DNA of 34,459 bases from NCBI GenBank assembly GCA_934101345.1, contig CAKOQV010000006.1, positions 1-34,459 of the forward strand, in the 5' to 3' direction. Source of the stretch: an uncultured Bacilli bacterium. GTDB lineage: Bacteria; Bacillota_I; Bacilli_A; RF39; UBA660. The notes below the pieces were generated by a model. It was not told where the DNA came from and ran no database searches. It was given only the letters and a program-made list of their open reading frames with translations. A program made the position numbers and the translations under genes. The stretch's first letter is position 1; each line of letters begins with the position of its first letter. Shown here in pieces: positions 6,233-14,019 of the stretch.

Positions 6233-8543
6233 GTAGATTTATAAATACATTTATATATTTTTTATCTAAATCTTTTCTTTTTAGTTTTCTTATTTTTATT
6301 CTTTTCTTTCTTATTTCTAAATCACTAAATAATATCTTATCTAATTCTTCTTTTAAGTTAGTTCTTATTTCTAGATCAAATAAGATATTTTTTATTTCTT
6401 CATTTATTATTACATCTGAACCAACAAGAATATTAGTACCTTTGATATTTACTTTGATTTCTCTACCTACGATGGCATTATCTATTTTTATGATAAAGTC
6501 ATCTCTATCATAATAAGTACTATAACTTATTGTTTTATCTTCAATATTTACTTCAGTTATATTTTTGGTGTTTTTAAATCTAAGTAAGTATGTTCTTCTG
6601 GATAATAGATTCTTGCCTTCTTCTCTTGCAATGGTAAAGATATAATTATCTAATTCATACTGATAATTAAACTTAGTTATCATGTATAAGCCTTTTTTAT
6701 AGTTATTAGAATAGCCATCATCTTCGTAGAAGGAATACTCACCATTATCTAGTGGATATATATTTAGTTCTAATATACTTGGAATGTCTTCTTTGACATT
6801 TATACTTGTGGGTATGATAGAACCTGCTTTTACAAATACTGGATAGTCTTCATCACGATAGAAGTTATTATAATATTTATTACCGGTATATTTTTTACCA
6901 TTTAGGTAATCAAACCATATACCATTTGGTACATATATTTTCTTTATTGATCTTTTAATAACACTATTTTTTCTTTCAGTAATTGGGGCTATAAAGAAGT
7001 TTCTACAGAAGAAGTATTCATTCTTATATAGTGGTTCATCTATTATCTTAGGATAATCTATATAGAATGGTTTTACTAGGGCCTGCCCAGTTTTATGATA
7101 GTTATAACTTTCACTATATAGATATGGTATTAATTTATATCTTAGATTCATATAGTATATTATATTATTTCTAATAATACTATTCCATTTCCATGGTTCT
7201 CTTTTATAATAGATTCCTCCTTCACTTGCTAAAAGAAATATTGGTGAGAAGCAAGAGAATTCAATATATCTTAAGTATAATTCATCTTCTTCAATACCAC
7301 CATGGTAACCTCCGATTGGATGGGCTATAAAAGATAGGCCTATGTTATATCCTTGAGAGTTATATCTTGGTAATAGATTTAATGTTGTCCAGTTTACTAG
7401 AGTTTTGCCACTCCAGATAATGGGATATCTATGCATAGCTATATTAGCATTTCTGGATAGTGTTAAACCTCTTATATTCTTGATATTACTTAGGCCATGG
7501 TGATAGTGGTCTATCTTCCATAAATTTATTCTATCTAATGGATTATTATAATCAATACTATATACTGATACCCCAAGATTATTTAAGTTATTTATGAATA
7601 TATTTAGATACATACCTATCTTATCATTGGATAGAGGGATAAAGTTTACTTTATCTAGATTGGTATAATTACTTATATAGTTATATTCATTAGTACCTTT
7701 ATTTATATAACTAGTGGGATTAATTGTTACTCCTAGTTTTATATTATTGTTATTTAAATAACTACTTATATATTTTAAATCTATACTTGGTATTAATGTA
7801 CTTCCATTATGCCAATAGTCTCCAAGTAGAAATACTGATATTGGTATATTATTTATATTGAATTTATTTACTAAATTAACTATATCACTAGTACTATAGT
7901 TATCGTTCTTATACCATATAGCTCCAAGAGCATATCTTGGTATTAGATTAGGATAGCCTGTCAAAGTAAAGTAATCTGTTAGACAACCTTCAAAATCATT
8001 ATTATACATAATTAGATATAAGTCTTTTATATCTTTGGGTCTTTCTATGAAGTTATCGTTTTCATCTAATACTAGAGACCCAGAATCATCTATTAGACAT
8101 ATTCCATCTAAAGAATATAAGCCTTTATCTAATATTATTTTATCTTTGATACTATCTATTGAATAATTAATGGCTCGCATATTTCTTATTTCTTTACTAC
8201 CTGCTTGCCATTCTTTATTGGTACCATTTATTACTGCTTTTATATTACTACCAAAGGTAGTTGATTTGAAATCACTATCTTTTACATAAGATAAAGTAAA
8301 TATACCAGTATCTATTTGTATAAGATTATTACTTTCAGTAATAGAATATGGTGCTTTAGGAAAAGATCTATTTATTACTAAAGAAGTTGGTCTATCTTCG
8401 AACACACCATTAATACTATATTCTAATCTTATCATTCTAGGAGATAATATTGTAAACCTGTATTTATTACCTATAATATAAGATTCTTTATCACTAATTA
8501 ATTTATTTCTACTATCTATATAGTAATTACTTACATTAGTCAT
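6210..8543 (-). CDS. Glycoside hydrolase family 31 protein, altered active site
   Basis: A 777-residue GH31-type protein (alpha-glucosidase family): N-terminal beta domain to about residue 200, TIM barrel with WYKNDNYSTSDIVNLVNKF at 210-228, and a C-terminal beta domain with FYEDDGYSNNYKKG. The nucleophile-equivalent Asp is probably D331 in YSIDYNNP. The acid/base position, normally Asp in an SGD motif, reads SGK at 378-380. The downstream HDIGG motif reads AHPIGG (407-412), losing another conserved Asp. It may therefore be inactive or act differently. There is no signal peptide, so it is cytosolic. AAAGGAAAG precedes the ATG. No terminator separates it from the leuS operon promoter. The protein is rich in Asn, Ile and Tyr, in line with the AT-rich genome. 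Confidence 0.88.
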   Translation of the reverse strand: MTNVSNYYIDSRNKLISDKESYIIGNKYRFTILSPRMIRLEYSINGVFEDRPTSLVINRSFPKAPYSITESNNLIQIDTGIFTLSYVKDSDFKSTTFGSNIKAVINGTNKEWQAGSKEIRNMRAINYSIDSIKDKIILDKGLYSLDGICLIDDSGSLVLDENDNFIERPKDIKDLYLIMYNNDFEGCLTDYFTLTGYPNLIPRYALGAIWYKNDNYSTSDIVNLVNKFNINNIPISVFLLGDYWHNGSTLIPSIDLKYISSYLNNNNIKLGVTINPTSYINKGTNEYNYISNYTNLDKVNFIPLSNDKIGMYLNIFINNLNNLGVSVYSIDYNNPLDRINLWKIDHYHHGLSNIKNIRGLTLSRNANIAMHRYPIIWSGKTLVNWTTLNLLPRYNSQGYNIGLSFIAHPIGGYHGGIEEDELYLRYIEFSCFSPIFLLASEGGIYYKREPWKWNSIIRNNIIYYMNLRYKLIPYLYSESYNYHKTGQALVKPFYIDYPKIIDEPLYKNEYFFCRNFFIAPITERKNSVIKRSIKKIYVPNGIWFDYLNGKKYTGNKYYNNFYRDEDYPVFVKAGSIIPTSINVKEDIPSILELNIYPLDNGEYSFYEDDGYSNNYKKGLYMITKFNYQYELDNYIFTIAREEGKNLLSRRTYLLRFKNTKNITEVNIEDKTISYSTYYDRDDFIIKIDNAIVGREIKVNIKGTNILVGSDVIINEEIKNILFDLEIRTNLKEELDKILFSDLEIRKKRIKIRKLKRKDLDKKYINVFINLLEYIEKS

Positions 8544-8572
8544 AATATTCTTTCCTTTCTATTCTTTTTATT

Positions 8573-8632
8573 CTAGGTAAGTCTTAGGTCTTACCTAGCA
8601 ATTTAGAGCCTATTAATAATAGTCTCTAAATT
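8573..8632 (+). repeat. Tandem-hairpin element, copy D (inverted orientation)
   Basis: Hairpins CTAGGTAAG/CTTACCTAG (8573-8581, 8590-8598; loop TCTTAGGT) and AATTTAGAG/CTCTAAATT (8600-8608, 8624-8632; 15-base loop beginning CCT and ending AGT). The AG-YCT...GT-CT loop motif reads on the plus strand here, opposite to copies A, B and C. It lies just upstream of the GH31 gene. Confidence 0.7.
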
Positions 8633-8669
8633 GTATATCTACATATCTATTATATATAAGCTATAGATA

Positions 8670-9260
8670 TTAAACTTCTGAAGATATTGAAGATGTATAT
8701 GGACTTTCATTTATTTCTTGCAGTGAAGCCTCGCATCTTATTTTTGCAGCAACTCCTTCTCCTTCAAATTTAGAAATATCTGCTTCGACAGACTCGTCTA
8801 GCCATAAATAAACTTCGTAATTTGTTTTTTCTATCTTTAGCGGAATGTTGCTTGCGATTAGGTATGATTTATTAGAGGATACATTTCCTAATACTCCTTC
8901 CGATATTATTGTTGTACCTTCTAAAACTGTATACTTAAGGGCTTTGCTTGTACTTATATTTGTTCCTACTGATGTGATATCTAAGTAAATATGTCCATAT
9001 ATATCGTATGAATCATTTTTTTTATTTAACGTTATTGATACATTATTTCCGCTTTTATAATCTGTACTCGGCACAATGATCCCTGATGTTACATCAGTTC
9101 CTTTAGTATAATTAATGTAATAATCAAGACCACGAGTAGTTGAATTTATACCATTTGTTTTTGATAATAAACTTTTGTAATAAGCATATGTTCCTCCTAA
9201 TAAACATACTACTAATACACTTATAGAAATTATTAAAATTATTTTGTTCTTTTTCACCAT
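8670..9260 (-). CDS. Small secreted or anchored protein, TasA/camelysin-like
   Basis: About 196 residues with a lysine-rich start, one hydrophobic segment (about residues 6-23) and then GGTYAYYKS, the pattern of SipW-processed TasA/camelysin (CalY) matrix proteins. The mature part has alternating short beta-type segments and only one cysteine. The assignment is by overall shape, not by a firm motif. The start is uncertain: ATG at 9260 lies three bases after AAGGTGA, and a GTG at 9257 would have better spacing. A similar protein is encoded at 10987, with a flippase-like gene between. No signal peptidase gene is in the window. The role is probably at the cell or spore surface. Confidence 0.55.
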   Translation of the reverse strand: MVKKNKIILIISISVLVVCLLGGTYAYYKSLLSKTNGINSTTRGLDYYINYTKGTDVTSGIIVPSTDYKSGNNVSITLNKKNDSYDIYGHIYLDITSVGTNISTSKALKYTVLEGTTIISEGVLGNVSSNKSYLIASNIPLKIEKTNYEVYLWLDESVEADISKFEGEGVAAKIRCEASLQEINESPYTSSISSEV

Positions 9261-9302
9261 ATTCACCTTACTTTTCTAACTAATACAATGATATCATAAT
9301 AT

Positions 9303-9333
9303 AAAAAAAAGTGCAATAAACTCACTCTTTTTT
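9303..9333 (-). terminator. Terminator after the flippase-like gene
   Basis: On the minus strand an A-rich arm with GAGTG pairs with CACTTTTTTTT around a 9-base loop. It overlaps the last codons of the gene that ends at 9322. Confidence 0.6.
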
Positions 9334-10719
9334 CTTTAATAATCTTTTAACAAAATAAAATAATAAAGTAATAAATACATAAAATATAATAACTAATATA
9401 CTTGAAACAATTCCTTCAGTATCTACATTCACTATTAAAGTAAATAATACTAATATTAGACATAATATTATGTTCTCGTAGATTATATTTAATATGTCAC
9501 TAAATTTATCTAAAATATTTATTTTTAATTTTTTGTTTATAAATATCATGCTAATGATTGTACTAATTACCATTCCCATAATAATAGATATAATACTTCC
9601 AAAGGCTAGACTATTTCCAATACGATAACTTGTATTTATAAGTGGTATTTCAAAAACTAGTTTAATTATTAATCCTATTAAAAGTGAGACTTTATTTATT
9701 TTATTATTATTAAATTTGATACTTGTATGCATGGTATAATCATATAAAGTATAAAAGAATAACAATAAAATTAAATCAAATAAAAAATTATTTGTATTAA
9801 ATATTATTTTGCATATTGGACCTGATATTACCATTAATAGTATACATATGCTAATTATACAACCACTTTTCTTAACTATTTGAATACTAAACTTATCACT
9901 ATCTAGTTCTAAATGTTTTTTTAGTAAATACTTTATATATTTTATAAGAAATATTCCATAAAAATATATATTTGTTATTATTATATTTATATTTTCATAG
10001 CTATAATTATATTTATTAGTTAATATATAAAATATTATTATTATTGAAGTATATATATAACTTTCATTAATAATATTATATAGTGTTAAAGTCTTATTAC
10101 CTTCAATAGAATTTTTAAATATTTCTTTGTAATTATATTTCTCTTTCACTACCATTTTACTTTTTCTTAAAATAAGAATGTATAATAACAAGAACGCCAC
10201 TATAAATGCTATGATATTTATTAAATATAATAATATTATTCTTATATTGTCATTTAGATTAAATACTTTGTATAGAAATAGACTACTTGAGCTACTGATG
10301 ATAATTATAAATACTAAATATATATCAAATAGTTTGTTTCCTATCTTTTTATAATTAATATTTTTTAATAATACACCTGTAATTTTCATTATAATTATAG
10401 TAAGAAAAAATATGATGGATAATAAGTTTATTATTCCTAAGTTTTCAATAGGTATAATGTTTCCAGCATAGTAAGATATAATGAAAAGTAAAGTAAAAAG
10501 TAGAGTAATAAATCCTATGATTATTTTGTATACTTTAAACTTATTTCTATACTTTTCTAAAATATAAGTTATATCTATGTTAGAAAATATATTGTATATT
10601 AACATTCCAAGATAAAAGCTACATACAAAAGCTAAGTTATTATGGTTTTGGGTAATATAATATAGTAGAATTATATACAGATTAAACATTAAATATGTTA
10701 TATTTATTTTCTTTTTCAT
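9322..10719 (-). CDS. Multi-pass membrane protein, polysaccharide flippase-like
   Basis: About 465 residues with roughly 12-14 hydrophobic segments and few charged loops. The C-terminal part (about 345-465: SYRIGNSLAFGSIISIIMG, then a paired-helix end and RLLKKKE) resembles the MATE/MOP superfamily proteins that flip lipid-linked sugars (Wzx, MurJ, SpoVB). Similarity is topological and weak, so a flippase role is inference. I take ATG 10719, preceded by AGGTGAGTG; a GTG one codon upstream is also open. In a spore former a SpoVB-type cortex role would be plausible. It sits between two TasA-like genes and is transcribed away from tRNA-Arg. An alternative is an unrelated lineage-specific membrane protein. 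Confidence 0.5.
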   Translation of the reverse strand: MKKKINITYLMFNLYIILLYYITQNHNNLAFVCSFYLGMLIYNIFSNIDITYILEKYRNKFKVYKIIIGFITLLFTLLFIISYYAGNIIPIENLGIINLLSIIFFLTIIIMKITGVLLKNINYKKIGNKLFDIYLVFIIIISSSSSLFLYKVFNLNDNIRIILLYLINIIAFIVAFLLLYILILRKSKMVVKEKYNYKEIFKNSIEGNKTLTLYNIINESYIYTSIIIIFYILTNKYNYSYENINIIITNIYFYGIFLIKYIKYLLKKHLELDSDKFSIQIVKKSGCIISICILLMVISGPICKIIFNTNNFLFDLILLLFFYTLYDYTMHTSIKFNNNKINKVSLLIGLIIKLVFEIPLINTSYRIGNSLAFGSIISIIMGMVISTIISMIFINKKLKINILDKFSDILNIIYENIILCLILVLFTLIVNVDTEGIVSSILVIIFYVFITLLFYFVKRLLKKKE

Positions 10720-10782
10720 CACTCACCTACATTTAAATTATATATTAAATATTAATTTTTTGCAATTTTTTTCAAAAAATGG

Positions 10783-10811
10783 TTGATATTTTTTTAATGT
10801 TGTTGTATAAT
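10783..10811 (+). promoter_or_regulatory. Promoter of tRNA-Arg
   Basis: TTGATA (10783-10788), 17 bases, TATAAT (10806-10811). Transcription would start about seven bases ahead of the mature tRNA 5' end. Confidence 0.85.
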
Positions 10812-10825
10812 TTATATTGTCTGAT

Positions 10826-10902
10826 GTCTTGGTAGCTCAGCTGGATAGAGCAATCGCCTTCTAAGCGATCGGTCTGGAGTTCGAATCTCCACCAGGACAC
10901 CA
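10826..10902 (+). tRNA. tRNA-Arg (anticodon TCT)
   Basis: Complete cloverleaf: acceptor GTCTTGG/CCAGGAC, D-arm GCTCAGCTGGATAGAGC, anticodon stem ATCGC/GCGAT with loop CTTCTAA (anticodon TCT, reads AGA), T-arm with GTTCGAATC, encoded CCA. AGA is the natural main arginine codon in such an AT-rich genome. It has its own promoter and terminator. Confidence 0.97.
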
Positions 10903-10913
10903 CTTTAAATATT

Positions 10914-10941
10914 AAGGTCCTTGATAGGACTTTTTATTTTT
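10914..10941 (+). terminator. Terminator of tRNA-Arg
   Basis: AAGGTCCT pairs with AGGACTT (one bulged base) around a short loop, followed by TTTTTATTTTT. Confidence 0.7.
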
Positions 10942-10986
10942 GCATTATACTAAAAAATAAAAGAATACTCAAGGTATTCTTTTATA

Positions 10987-11613
10987 CTAATTTGTTTGGA
11001 CAGCCCATGCTTTTATATCAATATTAATAAGTTGATTATTTATATCAGCATTTATTTTATTACCATCTAAGTAAAATATTATTAAATAATTTGTTGCCGT
11101 ACCGTCATTTGCAAGACTACTTTCATATATTGTACTACTACCGCTGGCAGTAATTGCACCTGTTTTTAATATACTGAAGCTTTGCCCATCTAAAGTGGTA
11201 GAACTTACATTAGTAATAGTGATAGGATCATAACTTACAATTGCATAATTTAGCGCATTTTCGTTACTACCAGACGTATAATATGTATTAGGTATATTAC
11301 TTTCAAGTCCTATTACTAATTTAGCATTTAATCTTGTACATTTTGAATTTTTACTAGCATTTAAATATGTTACTGCCATACCTTTTTTTATAGTTATTTG
11401 ATCACTTGTTATTAATTTATTAGCATCAATAAGAAGTAAATCATCAGTGACAATATTTCCTTCAACATAATTTATATCAAAGCAGGTTGTATTACCACTT
11501 ACATTTATTGTTGGACTTATCCAAGTAAACCATGCATATGTAAAACCTGATATTAAAGCTATAAAAAATATTATACCTATTATGGCTCCGATTATTTTTG
11601 ATGTTTGTTTCAT
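10987..11613 (-). CDS. Small secreted or anchored protein, TasA/camelysin-like
   Basis: A 208-residue protein with an N-terminal hydrophobic segment (about 8-27) ending in TYAWFTW, the hallmark of TasA/camelysin-like proteins of Firmicutes, followed by a beta-rich mature domain (ISPTINVSGNTTCFDINYVEG). Two cysteines at about 44 and 93 could form one disulfide. AGAGGT lies eight bases upstream of the ATG. It is a longer paralogue-like partner of the protein at 8670, but sequence identity is low by eye. Probably a surface fibre or matrix component. Its position beside GerM, GerE and SpoIIIAH may point to spore-phase expression, which is inference. Confidence 0.55.
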   Translation of the reverse strand: MKQTSKIIGAIIGIIFFIALISGFTYAWFTWISPTINVSGNTTCFDINYVEGNIVTDDLLLIDANKLITSDQITIKKGMAVTYLNASKNSKCTRLNAKLVIGLESNIPNTYYTSGSNENALNYAIVSYDPITITNVSSTTLDGQSFSILKTGAITASGSSTIYESSLANDGTATNYLIIFYLDGNKINADINNQLINIDIKAWAVQTN

Positions 11614-11697
11614 ATATATCTAACCTCTATAATAAGTATAGCATTTCAATAATTATTAGTCAATTATAGAAAGAAAGATTTTTTGTTTTTCTTTGTA

Positions 11698-12660
11698 CTA
11701 TTTTATTTTATCTAGTGATAGTGTATAGATCTCATCATTGTTTACATAGAACGATACTGTTTTTAAATTGTCATATACATCATTCATAGATAATCCTATA
11801 GTATATACAACCTCTTCAAGGATCTTATTACTATCTGCATCACTTAACAACAATTCATTAAAATTAAGTTTAAGATTATTGTCTGATAGTTCATAATCAT
11901 TTAACACTACACCAGCATTTAAATAACTCATCAAATTTGTTTCATAAACTGGTGAACTACTTAATTCCTTTATTATTATTTTTACTGGTTCCGTTTCTTC
12001 TTTATTAATATATTTTGTTACTGGTACATAATACTCACTATCATTATATTTATTTACATAATAAACTGTATATGAATCGATATTATTCATTGTTACTATT
12101 TCATATTCTTTGTTTATACCATAATTTCGATCTAATACTGATGGTAATTTTCTTTTACTATGAGGAAGATTGGTTAATATATTACCTTCAACTTTTATTA
12201 CTAGTTTGTCTATACCATTAATATTGGTCAGTGTATAAATTATTGATTCAAGCATTTTTTCTTCATCTTTTTCTGATATTTCAAGTAATTCTTTAGAAAA
12301 ATCAATAGTTAGTATTTTATCTTTTAGTTCCAAATTTAATACTCTTGTATCCGGTGGAATAATACTCCTAAAGCCATTAGGAATTATATTAGATTTTTTT
12401 TCACCCACTATGAGACCTTCAATTAAATCTTTAGCCTTGTCAATTCCATCACAGTTGCAGCTCACTATATTGGTTCTTGCTACATAATCATTTTTATCTA
12501 TCAGATATATGGTGTCAGTAATATTGTTATATGTATATTCAATATCTTTATTTTTTAATTCTATTTCATTTCTATTACTTGGTATTAAGTAAATTATTAA
12601 TAATATTATAATGGCACAAGTCGATACCATTATTTTTTTTATAGACATTCTTTTTAACAT
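11698..12660 (-). CDS. GerMN-domain sporulation/germination protein (GerM-like)
   Basis: A 320-residue protein with one N-terminal membrane anchor (about 10-27) and two GerMN-type repeats. The first, at about 70-150, contains ILTIDFSKELLE followed by the IIYTLTNINGIDKLVIKVEG pattern. The second, at about 210-315, contains NLKLNFNELLL and VVYTIGLSMNDVYDNLKTVSFYVN split across its strands. GerM in Bacillus is a lipoprotein of two GerMN domains needed for the engulfment-stage envelope and for germination. Here I see no clear lipobox, only a plain anchor. I chose ATG 12660, behind GGGTGATG; upstream ATG and GTG codons lack spacing. gerE and spoIIIAH follow upstream on the same strand, so the context is sporulation. 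Confidence 0.8.
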   Translation of the reverse strand: MLKRMSIKKIMVSTCAIIILLIIYLIPSNRNEIELKNKDIEYTYNNITDTIYLIDKNDYVARTNIVSCNCDGIDKAKDLIEGLIVGEKKSNIIPNGFRSIIPPDTRVLNLELKDKILTIDFSKELLEISEKDEEKMLESIIYTLTNINGIDKLVIKVEGNILTNLPHSKRKLPSVLDRNYGINKEYEIVTMNNIDSYTVYYVNKYNDSEYYVPVTKYINKEETEPVKIIIKELSSSPVYETNLMSYLNAGVVLNDYELSDNNLKLNFNELLLSDADSNKILEEVVYTIGLSMNDVYDNLKTVSFYVNNDEIYTLSLDKIK

Positions 12661-12712
12661 AAACATCACCCAGTAAAATATATGCTCTAATTTCTAAAAT
12701 AATTACTAAAAT

Positions 12713-12735
12713 AAAGAAAAAGCACATTTGTGCTT
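12713..12735 (-). terminator. Terminator of gerE
   Basis: AAGCACA (12720-12726) and TGTGCTT (12729-12735) pair across the gerE stop codon and are followed on the minus strand by TTTTTCTTTATTTT. A two-base loop means the inner pair must open. Confidence 0.75.
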
Positions 12736-12940
12736 ATAGTGTTATTTCTCCTAATTTAATTAATTCTACAACGGCTTGAGCTCTTCCTTTTACTGATAAT
12801 TTTTGCATTGTGTTAGAAATATGGTTTCTAACTGTTTTTTCACTTATTTTTAAATTATCCGCTATCTCTTTGGTACTTTTATTTTTTATTAATAATAAAA
12901 ATACTTCTTTTTCTCTTTTAGTTAATATGCCTTTATTCAT
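12734..12940 (-). CDS. gerE: GerE, late mother-cell sporulation regulator
   Basis: A 68-residue protein made only of a LuxR-type DNA-binding helix-turn-helix: LTKREKEVFLLLIKNKSTKE, then the recognition part SEKTVRNHISNTMQKL and VKGRAQAVVELIKLGE. The match to Bacillus GerE is close along nearly its whole length (74 residues there), including the KTVRNHISN core. GerE is the last regulator of the mother-cell line: it acts with sigma-K on coat genes. That it lacks a receiver domain and stands alone supports GerE rather than a response regulator. It neighbours spoIIIAH and a GerM-like gene. A terminator overlaps its stop codon. Confidence 0.92.
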   Translation of the reverse strand: MNKGILTKREKEVFLLLIKNKSTKEIADNLKISEKTVRNHISNTMQKLSVKGRAQAVVELIKLGEITL

Positions 12941-13034
12941 AAATACCTCACTTCACTTATATATAGGGTGGTCAATGTCTTTTCATATTATTGTATTCTT
13001 ATATTGAAAGAAAGTGATATGTATTTACCTAGAT

Positions 13035-13523
13035 TTAATTAAATTTTACAGAAATATACATTTTACTATCAAATTCTTTTTGAACTAATCTCATTATTTC
13101 ATTAGCTTTTGAGGCATTCGAGTCATTTGAATCAAGTACAACTCTGATGTTATCTCCATCAATTTTTACAAAATTATCACAATTACATGATTCTTTTATT
13201 TTTGCTTCTAGGGTTTCTTCTTTAGAAGAATTTTTATTTATTAATTTTAATTCTTCAAAATAATTATTTTTATCTTCTGTACTTACATTCTTATCAGTAA
13301 TTTTTTCTTTCAAGCTGTCAATTTTTTCTTTAACACTAGCGTCATCTTCTACTTTTAATGATGCTACTACAGTTGATTCTTTTATTTCTGTATTTACATT
13401 TTCGGTCTCATCTTTTTCTAAGTTTTTGTCAAAAACTTCATTTGGCATTGTGACATAATATATAGATAATACTAAAACTAAACTGAATAATGTTAAAAAC
13501 CACAAATTTTTCTTATTAATCAT
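13035..13523 (-). CDS. spoIIIAH: SpoIIIAH-like protein
   Basis: A 162-residue protein with an N-terminal membrane segment (about 7-25: LWFLTLFSLVLVLSIYYVT), an acidic linker, and a C-terminal domain at about 95-162 with the YscJ/FliF-like pattern of SpoIIIAH: KIKESCNCDNFVKIDGDNIR and ASKANEIMRLVQKEF. In Bacillus, SpoIIIAH sits in the mother-cell membrane and binds SpoIIQ across the intermembrane space to form the feeding-tube channel. The linker is shorter than in Bacillus (218 residues). AGAGGAAAAAAT precedes the ATG. The rest of the spoIIIA operon is not adjacent, which is unusual. A CNC pair in the C-terminal domain is an added feature. Confidence 0.88.
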   Translation of the reverse strand: MINKKNLWFLTLFSLVLVLSIYYVTMPNEVFDKNLEKDETENVNTEIKESTVVASLKVEDDASVKEKIDSLKEKITDKNVSTEDKNNYFEELKLINKNSSKEETLEAKIKESCNCDNFVKIDGDNIRVVLDSNDSNASKANEIMRLVQKEFDSKMYISVKFN

Positions 13524-13564
13524 ATTTTTTCCTCTTCTTTCTAATTTAATATATTAATAAAAAG

Positions 13565-13590
13565 AAAAAATATGAAATAAATTCATACTT
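13565..13590 (-). terminator. Terminator of the pilin-like operon
   Basis: On the minus strand AGTATGAA pairs with TTCATATT (one G-U pair), followed by a TTTTTTC run. It overlaps the stop codon of the gene ending at 13590. Confidence 0.7.
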
Positions 13591-14009
13591 TATTCTACTA
13601 ATTCATAGTTGATTTTAGATATATTATTTAAGCTTTCTTCTGTATAAATAATTATGTCTGATGATTCATTTGGTTTAATATTATTTTCATAAATATAATA
13701 TAACTCTTTAACGACTTTATCATCTTTATCTTTTAGTATAAGTTTTATAGTATTAAGAAACTTATCTTCTTTATATTTACTTGTGATATTAAGTTTTATA
13801 TAGTTATTATCACTATTATTACTTACCTCTAAAAGTTTTATATTTAGTTTATCTATTTTTATAATGTTGTTACTAATATTGTTTTCTTTGTCAATAGTAC
13901 TAGTTGTTGTATTTTTTGACGTATTTGCTACTTTGATAATGATAACTCCTACAAATAGTAGTATTATAATTATAAGCAGTATTATTAATATTTTATTTTT
14001 TTTATTCAT
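13590..14009 (-). CDS. Small membrane-anchored protein of unknown function
   Basis: A 139-residue protein with one N-terminal membrane helix (about 7-27) and an external domain of about 85 residues. The strand pattern IKLLEVSNNSDNNYIKLNI and a later KPNESSDIIIYTEES stretch resemble FxLYD-type small beta domains, but I cannot assign it firmly. It starts only ten bases after the pilin-like gene, and the GAGGAAT binding site overlaps that gene's stop region, so the two are translated together. It may therefore support anchoring or assembly of the large pilin-like protein; that is inference from coupling only. Confidence 0.7.
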   Translation of the reverse strand: MNKKNKILIILLIIIILLFVGVIIIKVANTSKNTTTSTIDKENNISNNIIKIDKLNIKLLEVSNNSDNNYIKLNITSKYKEDKFLNTIKLILKDKDDKVVKELYYIYENNIKPNESSDIIIYTEESLNNISKINYELVE

Positions 14010-14019
14010 TTTATTCCTC

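Noticed and set aside
6190..6513. Plus-strand open frame of 107 residues, very Ser/Phe/Ile-rich
   Set aside because: It lies opposite the 3' part of the GH31 gene, and its composition is what antisense of AT-rich coding sequence gives.
12941..13034. Sigma-K promoter for gerE
   Set aside because: CTATATATA near 12958 is suggestive but does not fit the -10 consensus CATANNNTA well, and a -35 AC at correct spacing was not convincing.
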